Below the pieces are notes generated by a model, which searched no databases, was not told the DNA's origin, and saw only the letters and a program-made list of their open reading frames with translations. The position numbers and the translations under genes were made by a program. This document shows positions 62,628 through 64,000 of a stretch of 64,000 bases of DNA, in pieces. The stretch lies in NCBI GenBank assembly GCA_005881275.1, contig VBEF01000036.1:42504-106503 (forward strand), in the 5' to 3' direction. The DNA comes from Chloroflexota bacterium. Its GTDB lineage: Bacteria; Chloroflexota; Dormibacteria; Dormibacterales; Dormibacteraceae. How positions within the stretch are numbered: position 1 is the stretch's first letter; each line of letters begins with the position of its first letter.

Positions 62628-63920
62628 ATGGCCGATCCCGGTCAACCGCCCAAGCCTGGGGCTCCGGTTCCCCCCTGGGCTCCGACCCCTGACCCGAATC
62701 AACCTACGCAACCTGGACAGCAGCCCACGGATGAAACGGCGGCCACCATGCGCCTCATCCCGGTCCCGCCGCCGACCACCCCGCCGCCGTCGATCGCCTC
62801 CATCACCACCCCGCCGCCGCTCCCTGGCGAGCGCTACATCGGCAAGTACAGGGTCAAGGGCGAGCTCGGCAGGGGCGGAATGGGCACCGTTTACCTGGCG
62901 GAGCAGCCGGGCCTCGGCCGAGAGGTGGCGATCAAGGAGCTCATCCAGTCGGCCGACCCAACTTCGCTTCGGCGTTTCCTGCAGGAGGCCCAGGTGATGG
63001 CGCGGACCAGTCATCCCAACCTGGTCCAGGTCCATGACATAGAGCTGCAGGGAAACGTGAATTACCTCGTCCTCGAGTTTGTCCGAGGCCGCTCGCTACG
63101 CAACTGGATGAGCCAGGCCCCGCTTCCGCCGCCTCAGGTCTTCGCGGTCATGCACGGAGTGCTCCAGGCGCTGGATTACGCCCACCGCCACGCCGTCGTG
63201 CATCGCGACATGAAGCCAGAAAACGTGCTCATCTCCGATGAAGGGATGGTTAAGGTCGCGGACTTCGGAATCGCGAGGCTGATGGACGACACCGGCGTCG
63301 GCGGGACGGCGACGAAGACCGGGACGACGGTCGGCACCCCGCAGTACATGTCGCCGGAGCAGGTCTCTTCGAGCAAGGTCGACGGGCGCAGCGACCTTTA
63401 CTCCGCCGGGATCATGTTCTACGAGCTGGTCGCGGGCCAACCCCCCTTCACCGCGTCGGACGCGGATGGACCCTTCACGCTGATGGCCAAGCACGTCCAG
63501 GCGCCGCCGAAACCGCCCTCGGTCTTCCAGCCAGGCCTCAACCTCGACCTCGAGCACGTCATCCTGACGTCGCTCTCCAAGCGCCCCGAGGATCGCTTTC
63601 AGACCGGTCAGGAGTTCGATGCTGCGATGTCACGCGTCGCTGACCAGATGTGCCCCGGCTGGCAGCGCAGCCTCGAGCCGGGCGCTGACCTTTCGCGCAT
63701 GGTGCCTGTCGCGACTCCGGCGACGCCAATCCCTGCGACCCCGATCGGCATGGCCATCGCCCAGCCCACGACCGCCATCCCGCCGCCGCACATCGCCTAC
63801 AACCCGACGCCGCCTGTCAAGCCGGTGACAAAGAGGTCGCTGAGCTGCCTCAGCGTGTTGGGCCTGGTGCTCGTGGCCTCAGCGAGTGTGTGGCTTTTGG
63901 CGGCGGCTCTGATCCGCTAG
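62628..63920 (+). CDS. Serine/threonine protein kinase with Pro-rich N-terminus and C-terminal TM
   Basis: GELGRGGMGTVYLAEQ, VAIKEL, VVHRDMKPENVLI, VADFGIARL, C-terminal LSVLGLVLVASASVWLLAAAL. Confidence 0.94.
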   Translation: MADPGQPPKPGAPVPPWAPTPDPNQPTQPGQQPTDETAATMRLIPVPPPTTPPPSIASITTPPPLPGERYIGKYRVKGELGRGGMGTVYLAEQPGLGREVAIKELIQSADPTSLRRFLQEAQVMARTSHPNLVQVHDIELQGNVNYLVLEFVRGRSLRNWMSQAPLPPPQVFAVMHGVLQALDYAHRHAVVHRDMKPENVLISDEGMVKVADFGIARLMDDTGVGGTATKTGTTVGTPQYMSPEQVSSSKVDGRSDLYSAGIMFYELVAGQPPFTASDADGPFTLMAKHVQAPPKPPSVFQPGLNLDLEHVILTSLSKRPEDRFQTGQEFDAAMSRVADQMCPGWQRSLEPGADLSRMVPVATPATPIPATPIGMAIAQPTTAIPPPHIAYNPTPPVKPVTKRSLSCLSVLGLVLVASASVWLLAAALIR

Positions 63921-64000
63921 TTCGGCGACCGAGCCTGGCGGGCGAGCGCTTCCCGCGCCGCGTCGCCGACGAGGATGTCGCTCGACCCTGACTCGCCGGC
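63917..64000 (-). CDS. C-terminal end of an unidentified protein (runs off window)
   Basis: Reverse strand reads ...AGESGSSDILVGDAAREALARQARSPN-stop. Confidence 0.4.
   Translation of the reverse strand, partial: AGESGSSDILVGDAAREALARQARSPN

Overview
High-GC, gene-dense bacterial chromosomal segment with no CRISPR array, rRNA, tRNA or mobile element that I could support. Gene content (coenzyme F420 genes, F420/LLM enzymes, Ino1, PimA-like and CDP-alcohol transferases, R3H/ycf45-type ATPase, c-di-AMP receptor) suggests a terrestrial Chloroflexota/Dormibacterota-like or deep Actinobacteria-related lineage; this is an inference, not a search result. Main blocks: (1) a pyrimidine operon pyrB-pyrR-carAB-pyrK-pyrD, with CarA and CarB fused in one 1445-aa ORF and a PyrR-type RNA leader before pyrB; (2) pdxS-pdxT, tmk-darA and three ABC-2 type exporters, one of them a single NBD-TMD polypeptide; (3) an inositol-lipid cluster: ArsR regulator - ino1 - two PatA/HtrB-like acyltransferases - PimA-like glycosyltransferase - CDP-alcohol phosphatidyltransferase; (4) cyclic-nucleotide signalling genes (GGDEF, CHASE2 cyclase), a sirtuin, and an F420 operon fgd-like-cofC-cofE-cofD. 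Cross-cutting signals: several genes whose homologous N-termini can only be reached from CTG (or ATA) start codons; leaderless-looking promoters; a LexA-like box on a radical-SAM gene; a hairpin with the Shine-Dalgarno in its loop; and a cluster of small internal deletions/frameshifts at 40.0-43.5 kb that may be gene decay or assembly error.
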